Positions 18,788 through 28,494 of a stretch of 64,000 nt of DNA are shown here, one piece after another. Origin of the DNA: Candidatus Odyssella thessalonicensis L13 (GTDB taxonomy: Bacteria > Pseudomonadota > Alphaproteobacteria > Paracaedibacterales > Paracaedibacteraceae). Positions within the stretch are counted from its first letter, which is position 1. Every line of letters starts with the position of its first letter. The notes under the pieces were generated by a model that saw only the letters and a program-made list of their open reading frames with translations, was not told the DNA's origin and did not search any database. Where the stretch lies: contig NZ_AEWF01000001.1 of assembly GCF_000190415.1 (NCBI RefSeq), forward strand, positions 248,001 to 312,000. The letters are read 5' to 3'. The translations under genes and the position numbers were made by a program.

Positions 18788-19477
18788 ATGACAAACAGGC
18801 GCAACTTAATGATAGTTCTGGGGATAATTGGAATCCTTTTCATCGGATGGCTTAATTGGCAATTCCCTCATGCCCTTACCTCATCAGATTCTATTGCAGA
18901 CATTATATGGTGTGTCGTGATCTTAGGTGCCCTCATTCCTTCTCTCGCTTCACAAATGGGTGCTTCTCAAGCAGCTAAATATGCAACAATTTGGGGGAGC
19001 ATTTTTATAGTTTTCTTAATCGGATACAGTTTTCGAGAAGACCTGCATGGAGTAAGTGATCGAATAAAAAGTAATCTTTTTCCCTATGCAGCTGTTCAAA
19101 CAGGAAATGCCCATATCAGCTTTACTAAAGCTGTAGATGGACACTTTTATATTGAGGCAGAAATAAATCACACGCCAGTTCTATTTATGGTCGATACCGG
19201 GGCAACGAGAACAACCCTAACGCTTGCTGATGCTAAACGTCTCGGGGTGGATGTGGAGAATCTTTCATATAATGAGCCTATTCATACCGCCAGTGGCATG
19301 GATTTCGTTGCCACTACCCAGCTTACAGACATTAAAGTGGGTGACCTAACTCTGATGGGTATCTCGGCGTCAGTTAGCAAGAATCTTAAGGGGCATTCTC
19401 TGTTAGGGATGAACTTTTTGAAGAAATTGAAAGGGTTTACAGTGGAAGGTAATCGTCTTACCTTGCAGGTAAAGTAA
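18788..19477 (+). CDS. Membrane-anchored retropepsin-like aspartic protease
   Basis: Three hydrophobic helices occupy residues 6-24, 36-54 and 66-84. The C-terminal domain (108-229) is a clan AA aspartic protease with active-site DTGA at 136-139, the flap-like region around TASGMDF, and the closing motif LLGMNFLKKL. It matches the TIGR02281-type family widespread in alphaproteobacteria. One active-site motif per chain implies a homodimer. Start ATG 18788 follows AAAAGGAG. Substrate is not known; the protease domain probably faces the periplasm. Confidence 0.85.
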   Translation: MTNRRNLMIVLGIIGILFIGWLNWQFPHALTSSDSIADIIWCVVILGALIPSLASQMGASQAAKYATIWGSIFIVFLIGYSFREDLHGVSDRIKSNLFPYAAVQTGNAHISFTKAVDGHFYIEAEINHTPVLFMVDTGATRTTLTLADAKRLGVDVENLSYNEPIHTASGMDFVATTQLTDIKVGDLTLMGISASVSKNLKGHSLLGMNFLKKLKGFTVEGNRLTLQVK

Positions 19478-19727
19478 TTGCTGTTTACATTATTGAAATG
19501 GGATAAGGGTGAGGAGATTTCTCCATAAATAATAAGATAATTACTTACAGGAACTATACCTTACATTCATGCCAATTAAAAACCCTGCTGTTGATTCCTA
19601 TTAAAATAATTAACTTCCGAGCACCCAGAGGCTTATTATTTGTGATAAGTATTTACTGTGCCCAGGGAGCAGCCGGCAAAGATTGGGGAGGTAAGCTGGC
19701 GGCCATTTTAATGAGTATCGCTTAACC

Positions 19728-20690
19728 TTACCAGCGGACTAAAGCTGATCCCCAAGTTAGTCCCCCACCCATAGCTTCAAAGACGATAAGATCCCCTTTT
19801 TTAACTCTGCCATCTTTAACAGCAACATCTAAGGCTAAGGGGATAGAGGCTGCTGAGGTATTGCCGTGGGTGTCAATAGTTACGACGACTTTTTCAGAGG
19901 GTAAAGCGAAATGCTCTGCAAGAGCATTTATAATCCGATAGTTAGCTTGGTGAGGGATAAACCAATCTATATCCTCTTTCGACAAATTATTGTGCTTTAA
20001 GGCCTCATTAATAGCTGTTCCCAGTTTCTCCACTGCCAGCTTAAATATCTCTTTGCCTGCCATATACATGTAACCAAACTCTCCATGACCAGGGCCACCC
20101 TTTGCATAAAGTAAGTCCTTTAAGGTACCATCTGAGAATAAGTGGGTCGATAGAATGCTTCGCTCGTTGGCATCTGTTGAGGCTTTTAAAAGTATGGCCC
20201 CTGCCCCATCTGCAAAGATAACAGCTGTACTGCGATCCTCTGGGTCAACAATGCGTGACATCGTTTCGGTGCCCACGACAAGTGCCGTTTTTACTTGACC
20301 ACTTTTAATCATACTATCAGCAACAGAAAGAGCATACAGAAATCCACTGCAAACAGCTTGAACATCAAAAGCGAAAGCTTTATGAGCACCAATCTTGCTT
20401 TGAATGATAGTTGCAGTTGAAGGAAAGGTATGATCGGCCGTTGTTGTGGCGACGACAATAAGGTCAACCTCGGATGCCTTCATATTTGCATTGTGAAGAG
20501 CATCTTTACAGGCGGCCGCGCCTAAATCGGATGCCATCTCTCCTGGGGCAGCAAAACGGCGCTCCTTTATTCCCACGCGAGTGGTAATCCACTCATCAGT
20601 CGTAGCCATTTTCTCCGCTAATTGGGCATTGGTAATTATCTGCTGAGGAAGATAGCCCCCAGTGCTAATAATGTGGGAATGGGATAGCAT
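19728..20690 (-). CDS. fabH: Beta-ketoacyl-ACP synthase III
   Basis: It starts fatty acid synthesis by condensing acetyl-CoA with malonyl-ACP. The catalytic triad is visible: Cys in VQAVCSGFLYAL (about 112), His in IPHQANYRI (about 247) and Asn in HGNTSAASIP (about 277). The length of 320 is normal. It is the last gene of the rpmF-plsX-fabH operon, 8 bp after plsX. In many alphaproteobacteria ihfA follows; here it does not. Confidence 0.96.
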   Translation of the reverse strand: MLSHSHIISTGGYLPQQIITNAQLAEKMATTDEWITTRVGIKERRFAAPGEMASDLGAAACKDALHNANMKASEVDLIVVATTTADHTFPSTATIIQSKIGAHKAFAFDVQAVCSGFLYALSVADSMIKSGQVKTALVVGTETMSRIVDPEDRSTAVIFADGAGAILLKASTDANERSILSTHLFSDGTLKDLLYAKGGPGHGEFGYMYMAGKEIFKLAVEKLGTAINEALKHNNLSKEDIDWFIPHQANYRIINALAEHFALPSEKVVVTIDTHGNTSAASIPLALDVAVKDGRVKKGDLIVFEAMGGGLTWGSALVRW

Positions 20691-20698
20691 GAGATATC

Positions 20699-21712
20699 CT
20701 ATATTTCTTTAATTTTTGTTTCGATTTCTTGACCAAGATCCAGAGTTTCTGAATCTTTTGATAAGTTAAAGGCGACTTTTATGGCATTCGCGAAAGCAGC
20801 AGCATCCGCCCCCCCATGGCTTTTAATAGCAATGCCTCGCAGTCCTAGAAATGCTGCTCCGTTATATTTGCGCGGATCAAGCTTCGATTTAATAGAGTTA
20901 AAAGCTGGACGACCTACAAGATAACTTAGCTTTCCTAAAATCGTCGAGCTTAAAGTTTCTCTAATTGTATCAAAAATAAAATGTGCTGCGCCTTCTAAGG
21001 TTTTTAGAGCAATGTTCCCTGTAAAACCATCGGTTACAATGACATCTGCTACCCCATGGTTAACGTCATCCCCTTCAATGAAGCCGATGTAATTCATTGT
21101 CGGGATTTCTTTTAAAATTAAGGAGGCCTGTTGCACCACGGCATGTCCTTTAACTTCTTCCGTTCCGACGTTTAATAGGCTAACTCTCGGGTTTTTTATT
21201 CCTAAGACTCGGCGTGCCATCACTTCGCCCATGACTGCAAACTGCACTAAGTTTTCGGTTGTACATTCAAGATTAGCACCCATATCTAGACCAATACAGA
21301 TGCCATTAATAGTGGGGAGTGGTGCTGCTATGGCAGGCCGGTCAATGCCTTCTAATGTTTTCAGCATTATCTTGGCTAAAGCCATATAGGCGCCAGTATT
21401 ACCTGCCGATACAACAGCATTTGCCTGCCCCTTGCTAACAGACTCTATAGCTTTGCGCATGCTCGAATCTTTTAGACCACGGATTGCAGCCACAGGCTTA
21501 GTATCGTTGGTGACGACTTCTGAGCAATGAATAATTTCTGATTTCTTTGATAACAGAGGAAAATGCTTTAGCTTATCTGTGATGATATCTTGATCACCAA
21601 ATAGAAGAAAGTTAATGTCCTCAGAAAAAGACAGGACGTTTTCAGCACCCTCTAATACTATTAAGGGGGCTTTGTCGCCCCCCATAACGTCAAGGGAAAG
21701 TTTAATGGTCAT
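20699..21712 (-). CDS. plsX: Phosphate acyltransferase PlsX
   Basis: It transfers acyl chains from acyl-ACP to phosphate, giving acyl-phosphate for the first step of phospholipid synthesis. Recognisable segments are LDVMGGDKAP at the N-terminus, VSAGNTGAYMALA (about 101-113) and VTDGFTGNIALKTLEG. The length of 337 is standard. It sits between rpmF and fabH in the conserved order. Confidence 0.96.
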   Translation of the reverse strand: MTIKLSLDVMGGDKAPLIVLEGAENVLSFSEDINFLLFGDQDIITDKLKHFPLLSKKSEIIHCSEVVTNDTKPVAAIRGLKDSSMRKAIESVSKGQANAVVSAGNTGAYMALAKIMLKTLEGIDRPAIAAPLPTINGICIGLDMGANLECTTENLVQFAVMGEVMARRVLGIKNPRVSLLNVGTEEVKGHAVVQQASLILKEIPTMNYIGFIEGDDVNHGVADVIVTDGFTGNIALKTLEGAAHFIFDTIRETLSSTILGKLSYLVGRPAFNSIKSKLDPRKYNGAAFLGLRGIAIKSHGGADAAAFANAIKVAFNLSKDSETLDLGQEIETKIKEI

Positions 21713-21735
21713 AAATCACTCCCGAAGACAAGAAC

Positions 21736-21939
21736 TTATTCTGCGGATTCGTTCTCTTCGGTTGCTGCCTGGCTGATGACTTGACGTCCATTATAATGAC
21801 CACAAGATGGGCAAATATGATGAGGAAGCTTACGGGAACCGCAGTTCGAGCACTCATTCGTATTAACTGGTGTAAGAGCGTGGTGAGAACGACGCATGTT
21901 GCGGCGTGATTGGGATGTTTTTTTCTTTGGAACTGCCAT
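21736..21939 (-). CDS. rpmF: 50S ribosomal protein L32
   Basis: The 67-residue protein begins [20 protein letters not shown], the L32 signature, and has the zinc ribbon cysteines [17 protein letters not shown]. It heads the operon with plsX and fabH, linking ribosome and lipid synthesis as in many bacteria. Confidence 0.97.
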   Translation of the reverse strand: MAVPKKKTSQSRRNMRRSHHALTPVNTNECSNCGSRKLPHHICPSCGHYNGRQVISQAATEENESAE

Positions 21940-22152
21940 AGTAAATTGACCTCAAATTAATTCGCACAAAAAATACCTTATCAATTTTTTATCTTATTTA
22001 AGTTAAAAGGGCAAGCATAAAACAGAACTTTATAAAAAAAACCCTGATCACCTCACTGTTGCTTAGGAATAAAGCAAGTTTCTCTAGCGCTGTTTTTTAC
22101 TTACGAGCCTCAAGGCAACCGCGGCTAAAGCTACTCTTATCCCTTGCTCGCA

Positions 22153-23361
22153 TTAATGATACAATGACGTGATATAGCCTGCATTAATAAGTTCTTGCAT
22201 TATTTGTTGTGAATGCTCTTGTCCGCGTGTTTCAATTGTAACTTCCAAAACTGTCATCTTTGAAGAGTAACTGGTAAAGTGACGCTGGTGGATTAATTCA
22301 AAGATATTGCCGCCTAGACGACCAATGATGCCCGTAACCTTTGCTAAAGTTCCTGAAGTGTCTGGAATTTTTATCTTTAAGCGGATGAGCTTTTCCTGTC
22401 GCACTAAACTATGCATCATTAAAGAGGACAAGACCCGGGAATCAATATTGCCACCACAAATAATAATTCCGATGCTTTTTCCATAAAAGTGTTCAACGTT
22501 TTTCATTAAGGCTGCAACGCCGGCAGCCCCGGCCCCTTCTGCCACAATTTTTCCGGACATGGCAAGGGCGTCAATTGCATCTTCTATTTCTGTGTCATTC
22601 ACTGCTAGGATGTCATTTAAATGGGTCTTCAATATATCAGCTGTCAGCCGGCCAGGGTTTTTGACGGCAATACCTTCAGCCATAGGTAAACTATTGGTCT
22701 CAGGCGGCATAAACCAGCGTTCAGGGTAAAGGGCTTGAATCATCGCCGGGCAGGCCGTTGATTGAACACCGTAGATCTTAATTTGCGGCTTTAAAGCCTT
22801 TGCCGTCAACGAGCATCCTGCCGCCAGTCCGCCTCCGCCCACGGGAATAATCAGGGTGTCAATGTCAGGAGCATCTTCTAACATTTCCAATGCCACTGTC
22901 CCCTGCCCGGTAATAATATCTTCGTCATCATAAGGATGGATTAAAGTTAGACCCTGTTTAACCAGATCTCGCGCCGCTATTTCCGATTCTGCTAAATTTT
23001 GTCCTGATAAAATAACAGTGGCTCCATACTTTCTGGTGCGTTCAATTTTTGCAGCGGGAGTGGTTTCAGGCATGACAATAATTGCTGGAATATTCATGCG
23101 TTGCGCATGGAAAGCAACCCCTTGGGCATGGTTACCAGCAGACATGGCTACCACGCCTTTTGCTTTTTGCTGGTCTGTCAGCTTTAGCATTTTAATTAAT
23201 GCACCGCGCGGCTTAAATGAGGAGGTATGTTGTAAGTTTTCGAGTTTAAAATATACTTTGCCGTTAATCTTTTCGCTTAACCAGGGTACGGGAATCGTGG
23301 GGGTTCGATAGAGAATACCCTGCATCTTTTTTGATGCTGTTAGGATTTCGTTAATATTCAT
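22153..23361 (-). CDS. ilvA: Threonine ammonia-lyase
   Basis: It is a PLP enzyme deaminating threonine to 2-oxobutanoate. The PLP lysine lies in SSFKPRGA (about 50), the phosphate loop is PVGGGGLAAG (about 174-183), and SAGNHAQGVA follows the classic fold. The C-terminal 75 residues form one ACT domain (IPDTSGTLAKVTGIIGRLGG). At 402 residues with a single ACT it resembles the TdcB/short IlvA class. No other isoleucine genes are close, so a catabolic or detoxifying role is as likely as biosynthesis. Confidence 0.92.
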   Translation of the reverse strand: MNINEILTASKKMQGILYRTPTIPVPWLSEKINGKVYFKLENLQHTSSFKPRGALIKMLKLTDQQKAKGVVAMSAGNHAQGVAFHAQRMNIPAIIVMPETTPAAKIERTRKYGATVILSGQNLAESEIAARDLVKQGLTLIHPYDDEDIITGQGTVALEMLEDAPDIDTLIIPVGGGGLAAGCSLTAKALKPQIKIYGVQSTACPAMIQALYPERWFMPPETNSLPMAEGIAVKNPGRLTADILKTHLNDILAVNDTEIEDAIDALAMSGKIVAEGAGAAGVAALMKNVEHFYGKSIGIIICGGNIDSRVLSSLMMHSLVRQEKLIRLKIKIPDTSGTLAKVTGIIGRLGGNIFELIHQRHFTSYSSKMTVLEVTIETRGQEHSQQIMQELINAGYITSLYH

Positions 23362-23445
23362 CTTAAGTAGTCAAAATGTGTTTAATGTCATAGAATTATA
23401 ATATGGTTTCTATTGATAAATTGTTACTAAAAAAGCGGATTTATT

Positions 23446-24300
23446 ATGAGTAGTCTATTGCCCCACCTGAAAAAAATGCAATGTCTTGCAAGTACAGGTT
23501 TCCATGAAATTCATTATGCTGAGTGGGGAAATAAGACATCCGAGAAAGTTGCGCTGTGTGTGCACGGTTTTTCGCGTAACGGGCGAGACTTTGATTACTT
23601 AGCTAAGTCTTTAGTGGGGGCGGGCTATCGAGTGGTTTGTCCTGATTTACCGGGCCGTGGGATAAGTGACTGGCTGCCAAACACAGGTGATTATAATATC
23701 CAGAACCATATGCAGCAGCTTATTCAGCTTATTGCTCGGTTGGATGTTCCTCACGTGGATTGGATTGGCACCTCCATGGGTGGCATTATTGGTATGGCGC
23801 TTGCTAGTTTTGATAAATCACCCATCCGTAATCTTGTCATCAATGATGTGGGGCCCTTTATCCCTGCTCCTCCTCTTACTCGAATAAAACAATATTTAAG
23901 CCTTATGCCTACCTTTAAAACGCGGGCAACGGCTCGTAATTTCCTGCGTCAACTGTTATTACCGTTCGGGAAAATCACCGCAGAGCAGTTGGATCATTTG
24001 ACCGATTATGGTTTTCATGAAAATGCGACAGGTGAATTTTGTTTAAGTTATGATCCTAAAATTGTTGATAGTTTTGAGGTCAAAGAAGCAGATTTATGGT
24101 ATATTTGGGACACTATTACTGCCCCTATCTTAGTTATCCGAGGCGCAGATTCTGAAGTGCTAAGCCGCGAGACACTTGAGAAAATGTGCGAACGGGAACA
24201 TGTGAGTTCGGTGGAGTTTGCTGATGTGGCCCATGCTCCAGCATTAATGGATGAAGAACAAATTAGAACAATTGTTGAATGGCTAAAGAAGCAATATTAA
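23446..24300 (+). CDS. Alpha/beta hydrolase
   Basis: The fold is clear: HGFSRNGRDFDYLA as the oxyanion region, nucleophile S110 in GTSMGG, the acid Asp in VIRGADSEVLS (about 231) and the His in FADVAHAPAL (about 264). The length of 284 is normal for the esterase/lipase-like class, but the substrate is not predictable. There is no signal peptide. A decayed copy of its 3' half follows directly (24461-24890). Confidence 0.9.
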   Translation: MSSLLPHLKKMQCLASTGFHEIHYAEWGNKTSEKVALCVHGFSRNGRDFDYLAKSLVGAGYRVVCPDLPGRGISDWLPNTGDYNIQNHMQQLIQLIARLDVPHVDWIGTSMGGIIGMALASFDKSPIRNLVINDVGPFIPAPPLTRIKQYLSLMPTFKTRATARNFLRQLLLPFGKITAEQLDHLTDYGFHENATGEFCLSYDPKIVDSFEVKEADLWYIWDTITAPILVIRGADSEVLSRETLEKMCEREHVSSVEFADVAHAPALMDEEQIRTIVEWLKKQY

Positions 24301-24460
24301 ATCTTTTGGGAGGGTAACCCTCTTGGCTTTCTTAATCGGTAGCATATGAAGGCAGTATCCTTTGACGGTCATACAACTCATCTGTCTTAATAAAATAGCG
24401 ATAATTTAAAAAATCTGTCACCTTTACAAAGCATACCCAAAGGCCAGTACAAGAAGTCAC

Positions 24461-24890
24461 ATGCTTAACCGAATAAATCAATATTTAAGTCGTATAGATA
24501 TGTTTATAATCCTTAAAAAAACTCATAATGTCTTTCGCCAGCTATTATTTCCTTTCGGTATGAGCATCACAGCACAGTTGGCTTATCGGATCAAATTATA
24601 GGGATTATGAGATGCAGTGGATATATTTTCCTTAAACTATGATCTTAAAAAAGTGTCGAGATTTATAAGATCAAGCAAAAAGATTTATGGTTTATCTGGG
24701 AAATTATTGTCGGATTGGTTCGTGTTAGATAAGCGCTTAAAGAAAGATTTCTAAGCCGCAGCAGGTCTAAGGAAGTGTGTGAGCGGGAAGATGTATGTTC
24801 GGATGAGTTTTCTATATACTTTGTGCTCCAGCATTAATGGATGGGGAGCTGATTGAAGGTATTGCCGCTTGGTTAAGAAATTATTTTTAG
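24461..24890 (+). pseudogene. Decayed tandem duplicate of the alpha/beta hydrolase (3' half)
   Basis: From 24470 the DNA aligns with the parent gene from 23881: CGAATAAATCAATATTTAAG matches CGAATAAAACAATATTTAAG, and later GTGAGCGGGAAGATGT matches GCGAACGGGAACATGT and TGCTCCAGCATTAATGGATG is identical. It ends with a TAG at 24888-24890 where the parent ends with TAA. Many substitutions, indels and stops lie in between, so it cannot encode the enzyme. The 5' half of the copy is not recognisable. Confidence 0.85.
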
Positions 24891-24987
24891 ATTCCTGAAG
24901 AGTATCCATGCAGAGAAATTTTCCTTGCTAGGCGCGCAAAAAATATAAGTTATATAAGTTTTACTGGCCTAGAATTAGAAAGATACC

Positions 24988-25470
24988 TTATAACAATTGC
25001 AGTAAACTTTGAGCACTTGAGACTTGGCAAACCCCAGGCGAGTCTTCAATTTGCAATTTAGCGACACTTCCCCTTTCAATCATCATGGTATAGCGTTTAG
25101 ATCTAACGCCCATGCCAACGGCTGATAAATCAATATCCAGGCCCATTAACTTAGTTAGTTCGGCATTGCCATCCGCTAGAAAGGTGATAGCTGTGGCATT
25201 GTTACTTTCAGCCCAGGCTTTTAACACGGCGATATCATTAACTGCTAAACAAATAACCTGGTTAACTCCTTTGGATTTTATGGCATCCAGTTGCTTAACA
25301 TAGCCAGGTAAGTGATCATTTGAACAGGTTGCGGTAAAGGCGCCTGGTACAGCAAAGATTACAGTTTTACCATCCTTCAATAGCTCTTGAGTAGAAATCT
25401 CTTTGACGTCACCATTAATTAGCGCCTTCAGCTGGACATTTGGTATCTTATCTCCGATTGAAATTGCCAT
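24988..25470 (-). CDS. Peroxiredoxin, Prx5/AhpC-TSA type
   Basis: It reduces peroxides with thiols. The Prx5 active site PGAFTATCS contains the peroxidatic Cys49; a second Cys in SPGVCQVSS near the C-terminus (about 147) may resolve the disulfide. The length of 160 fits the glutaredoxin- or thioredoxin-dependent Prx5 group. It follows yciI and uvrD on the same strand at 16 bp spacing, probably one transcript. No signal peptide, so cytosolic. Confidence 0.93.
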   Translation of the reverse strand: MAISIGDKIPNVQLKALINGDVKEISTQELLKDGKTVIFAVPGAFTATCSNDHLPGYVKQLDAIKSKGVNQVICLAVNDIAVLKAWAESNNATAITFLADGNAELTKLMGLDIDLSAVGMGVRSKRYTMMIERGSVAKLQIEDSPGVCQVSSAQSLLQLL

Positions 25471-25486
25471 GTTATCTCCTCTCTTC

Positions 25487-25789
25487 TTATTGATCCCAAA
25501 ACTGCTCTAAAATCTTTGAGGACTTGATAGCCTCAAATTCTATGATTTCATATTTTGCGATTTTTTCAATGCTAAAAGGATCGCGATTCATAATCTGCTC
25601 TATTTCAGCTCTGTCTTTAGCTTTGGCTATAATAATACCTCCTGTTCGAGGAATCTGGGGACCTGAAGCTAGAAAATGGCCAGATTGGTAATAGGCATCT
25701 AAATGTTCGCGGTGTGGAATAATAAATAAGTCTACTTGTTCAATCGGAACAATGTAGTGCAGTTTTATAATAAAAAGACGATGGGTCAT
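25487..25789 (-). CDS. YciI-like protein
   Basis: The 100-residue protein has the YCII ferredoxin-like fold with the conserved HREHLDAYYQSGHFLASGP and the DPF motif (RDPFSI). In the family His and Asp are the conserved polar residues, and an enzymatic role has been proposed. Its ATG overlaps the TGA of uvrD by one base (TGATG read on the minus strand), so translation is coupled. Confidence 0.88.
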   Translation of the reverse strand: MTHRLFIIKLHYIVPIEQVDLFIIPHREHLDAYYQSGHFLASGPQIPRTGGIIIAKAKDRAEIEQIMNRDPFSIEKIAKYEIIEFEAIKSSKILEQFWDQ

Positions 25790-27972
25790 CAGGCATGCTC
25801 CAAATAATCAGCAACAACAGTTTTAACACCAGCGGTTTCAAAATTAACTCTGATATTGTCCATATCAATATCTTGGACAATTCCATAACCAAACTTTAAA
25901 TGGAAAACGCGCCCTCCCTTTTTAAAGGTATGGGTCGGTTCGACAGAAAATTCAGCATCAAAGATGCCAGCTTTGGAATAGGAACTATGAGGTGGCCGAT
26001 TGCCGGATAGCGTCTTTGTTCCATGTAAAGCTTCAGCGCCACTTGCTTGAATGATGCGGACGTGGTCTTTAGGAAGCTCAGCGATGAAACGCGAAGGTGT
26101 AGAATATTGCCATCCCTGGAAGGTTTTTCTATTGTGAGCATAAGTAATAATTGCTTCGCGGCGGGCGCGCGTTATGCCTACATAAGCAAGGCGCCGTTCT
26201 TCTTCTAAGCCTTCAAGACCATTGTCATCCATGGCACGGGTGTTAGGAAAGATGGATTCCTCCCAGCCGGGCAGGAAAACAGTTTCAAATTCTAGTCCTT
26301 TGGCGGCATGAAGTGTCATCAGATTAACCATATCACTATTAAGGCTAGAGGTCGTATCCATGACTAAGCTTACGTGTTCTAGGAATGCTTGTATAGTGTC
26401 AAATTCTTTGATGGCATTAATCAACTCTTTTAAGTTTTCAAGACGTCCAGGTGAGTCTGCTGATTTATCCAAGCGCCACATCTGTGTATACCCGGATTCA
26501 TCGAGAATCATTTGAGTAAATTCTCCAGGATCAAGATCGGCGAGCCGATCGCGCCAGATATCAATCTGCTTTAAGAAATCACGCAGCGCGTTGCGAGCTG
26601 TGCCTTTAATCATTTCTTCGTCTAGCAAGCCTCTGGTTGTCTGCAACAAGGGCAGCCCTGCGGCTCGGGACTCGCGATGAATTAATTGTAAGGTGCTCGC
26701 CCCGACGCCACGGCGTGGCGTGTTAATGATCCGTTCAAAAGCAAGACCATCATTTGGCTGGACAATTAGCCGCAAGTAAGCTAGGGCATCGCGGATTTCC
26801 ATACGTTCATAGAATTTTTGGCCTCCAATAACGCGGTAAGGGATACCCATAACTAATAGTCGGTCTTCAAATTCACGCGTCTGATAACCGGCGCGCACCA
26901 GAATTGCCATCTGAGAAAGAGCTTGGCCTCGGCGCTGGCGATCTTCAATTTCATCACCGATAAAATAAGCTTCTTGCAAGCTGTCATAGGTGCCGCGCAC
27001 TATCACCCTTTCGCCTTGATCAATATCTGTCCACAGTGTTTTATCAAAACGGCCAGAATTGTTACTAATTAAGCCTGAAGCAGCTCCTAAAATGTGGGGA
27101 GTAGAGCGATAATTTTGTTCGAGACGAATGACGGTCGCCCCGGGAAAATCCTCTTCAAAGCGTAAAATGTTGCCAACCTCAGCTCCTCGCCAGGCGTAAA
27201 TTGACTGATCGTCATCTCCCACACAACAAATATTTCCATGCCCCATAGCGAGTAACCGCAACCATAAGTATTGTGAAATATTGGTATCCTGATACTCGTC
27301 CACCAGAATATAGCGAAACTGCTGCTGGTAATTGGCTAGGATATCGGGATGAGAATGGAAGATGGTTAAATTATGAAGAAGGAGGTCGCCGAAATCGACA
27401 GCATTCAAAATGCGTAGACGCTCTTGATATTCCTGGTATACAGATAGCAAGAACTTGCTACTGCGACCTTCAGAATAACTAACTTTATTTGGAACAAGAC
27501 CTCTATCTTTCCACTTACTAATCAAAGCGGCTACCATTTTAGGCGGGTTTTTCTTGTCATCAATTCCCTGAGCTTGCAAGATTTGCTTAAGCAAGCGTTG
27601 CTGATCATCAGTATCCAAAATTGTAAAATCGCTGGTTAGCCCTACTGCTTCTGCATGACGGCGCAGGATACGCACAGCTAAAGAATGGAATGTTCCTAGC
27701 CAGAATCCTTCAGTTGGGCGCTGAACTAAGGCCGCCACACGTTCTCGCATTTCTGCTGCTGCTTTGTTGGTAAAAGTAACAGCTAAGATTTGATTAGGAT
27801 GCGCTAGCCCTTGCTCAATTATATGCGCTAATCGGGTAGTTAAGACTCGGGTTTTACCCGTTCCAGCGCCCGCCAGGACAAGGACAGGCCCTTCAGTAGT
27901 TTCAATGGCCCGACGTTGCGGAGGATTCAAATTATCGAGAGCAAAAGGATCATTGATTTTCTGAGGCAACAC
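25789..27972 (-). CDS. uvrD: UvrD/PcrA-type DNA helicase
   Basis: It is a superfamily 1A 3'-5' helicase for nucleotide excision and mismatch repair. Walker A is AGAGTGKTR (34-42), motif II is VDEYQDTN, motif III is GDDDQSIYAWRGA and motif VI is VGITRARREA. The length of 727 is normal. The C-terminus carries the short RNA-polymerase-binding-like fold (GRVFHLKFGYGIVQDID). It is followed by yciI (1-base overlap) and the peroxiredoxin. Confidence 0.95.
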   Translation of the reverse strand: MLPQKINDPFALDNLNPPQRRAIETTEGPVLVLAGAGTGKTRVLTTRLAHIIEQGLAHPNQILAVTFTNKAAAEMRERVAALVQRPTEGFWLGTFHSLAVRILRRHAEAVGLTSDFTILDTDDQQRLLKQILQAQGIDDKKNPPKMVAALISKWKDRGLVPNKVSYSEGRSSKFLLSVYQEYQERLRILNAVDFGDLLLHNLTIFHSHPDILANYQQQFRYILVDEYQDTNISQYLWLRLLAMGHGNICCVGDDDQSIYAWRGAEVGNILRFEEDFPGATVIRLEQNYRSTPHILGAASGLISNNSGRFDKTLWTDIDQGERVIVRGTYDSLQEAYFIGDEIEDRQRRGQALSQMAILVRAGYQTREFEDRLLVMGIPYRVIGGQKFYERMEIRDALAYLRLIVQPNDGLAFERIINTPRRGVGASTLQLIHRESRAAGLPLLQTTRGLLDEEMIKGTARNALRDFLKQIDIWRDRLADLDPGEFTQMILDESGYTQMWRLDKSADSPGRLENLKELINAIKEFDTIQAFLEHVSLVMDTTSSLNSDMVNLMTLHAAKGLEFETVFLPGWEESIFPNTRAMDDNGLEGLEEERRLAYVGITRARREAIITYAHNRKTFQGWQYSTPSRFIAELPKDHVRIIQASGAEALHGTKTLSGNRPPHSSYSKAGIFDAEFSVEPTHTFKKGGRVFHLKFGYGIVQDIDMDNIRVNFETAGVKTVVADYLEHA

Positions 27973-28027
27973 GTGAACACTCTTCCTGAATTAGTTTTCT
28001 AGAGTGTACACGAATTAATTGCATAAA

Positions 28028-28420
28028 TTAAGAAGGATTAAAACTTGACATAAAATGAAGAGATTGACGCGCATTCGCATGAGTCCACCAATGGTAGGGA
28101 TTAACGTTCTGCTCTTTTGATTTGATAAGCTTTGGTACCCTTTTCTTATCGTACAATTCGGCATTATCTTCTGCCGCACTAGCGCCATTATCACCGCTAC
28201 CTAACCCACTCTCGGCCAAGTTAACACCTGAATGGGCGCTTACACTCTCTCCGCTCCTTGCCACCACCACGTCGTGCTTTATGTCCGGACCAAAAAGAAA
28301 CTCGCCGGTCACATTGGTAGCATTACCTTCTCCGGTTCCTGACGGAAGCGAACTGCTCTCCTCAACTGCAAACGTAAGAATGCTTGAAAGGGTGGCGTGT
28401 AGAAGTATTTTTACAACCAT
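28028..28420 (-). CDS. Small exported protein of unknown function
   Basis: The start ATG 28420 follows TAAGAGGCTACC. The N-terminus (MVVKILLHATLSSILTFAV) looks like a signal peptide. The mature part is Ser/Gly/Ala/Glu-rich and probably disordered, ending with NVNPYHWWTHANARQSLHF. No family is recognised. It precedes uvrD by 55 bp on the same strand. Because it is short and of biased composition I hold moderate confidence only. Confidence 0.5.
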   Translation of the reverse strand: MVVKILLHATLSSILTFAVEESSSLPSGTGEGNATNVTGEFLFGPDIKHDVVVARSGESVSAHSGVNLAESGLGSGDNGASAAEDNAELYDKKRVPKLIKSKEQNVNPYHWWTHANARQSLHFMSSFNPS

Positions 28421-28494
28421 GGTAGCCTCTTAACATATTTTTTTCCATATCTTAGCTTAGATAAAATAGGTTAAGAGTTAGTTACCAAAATAAA

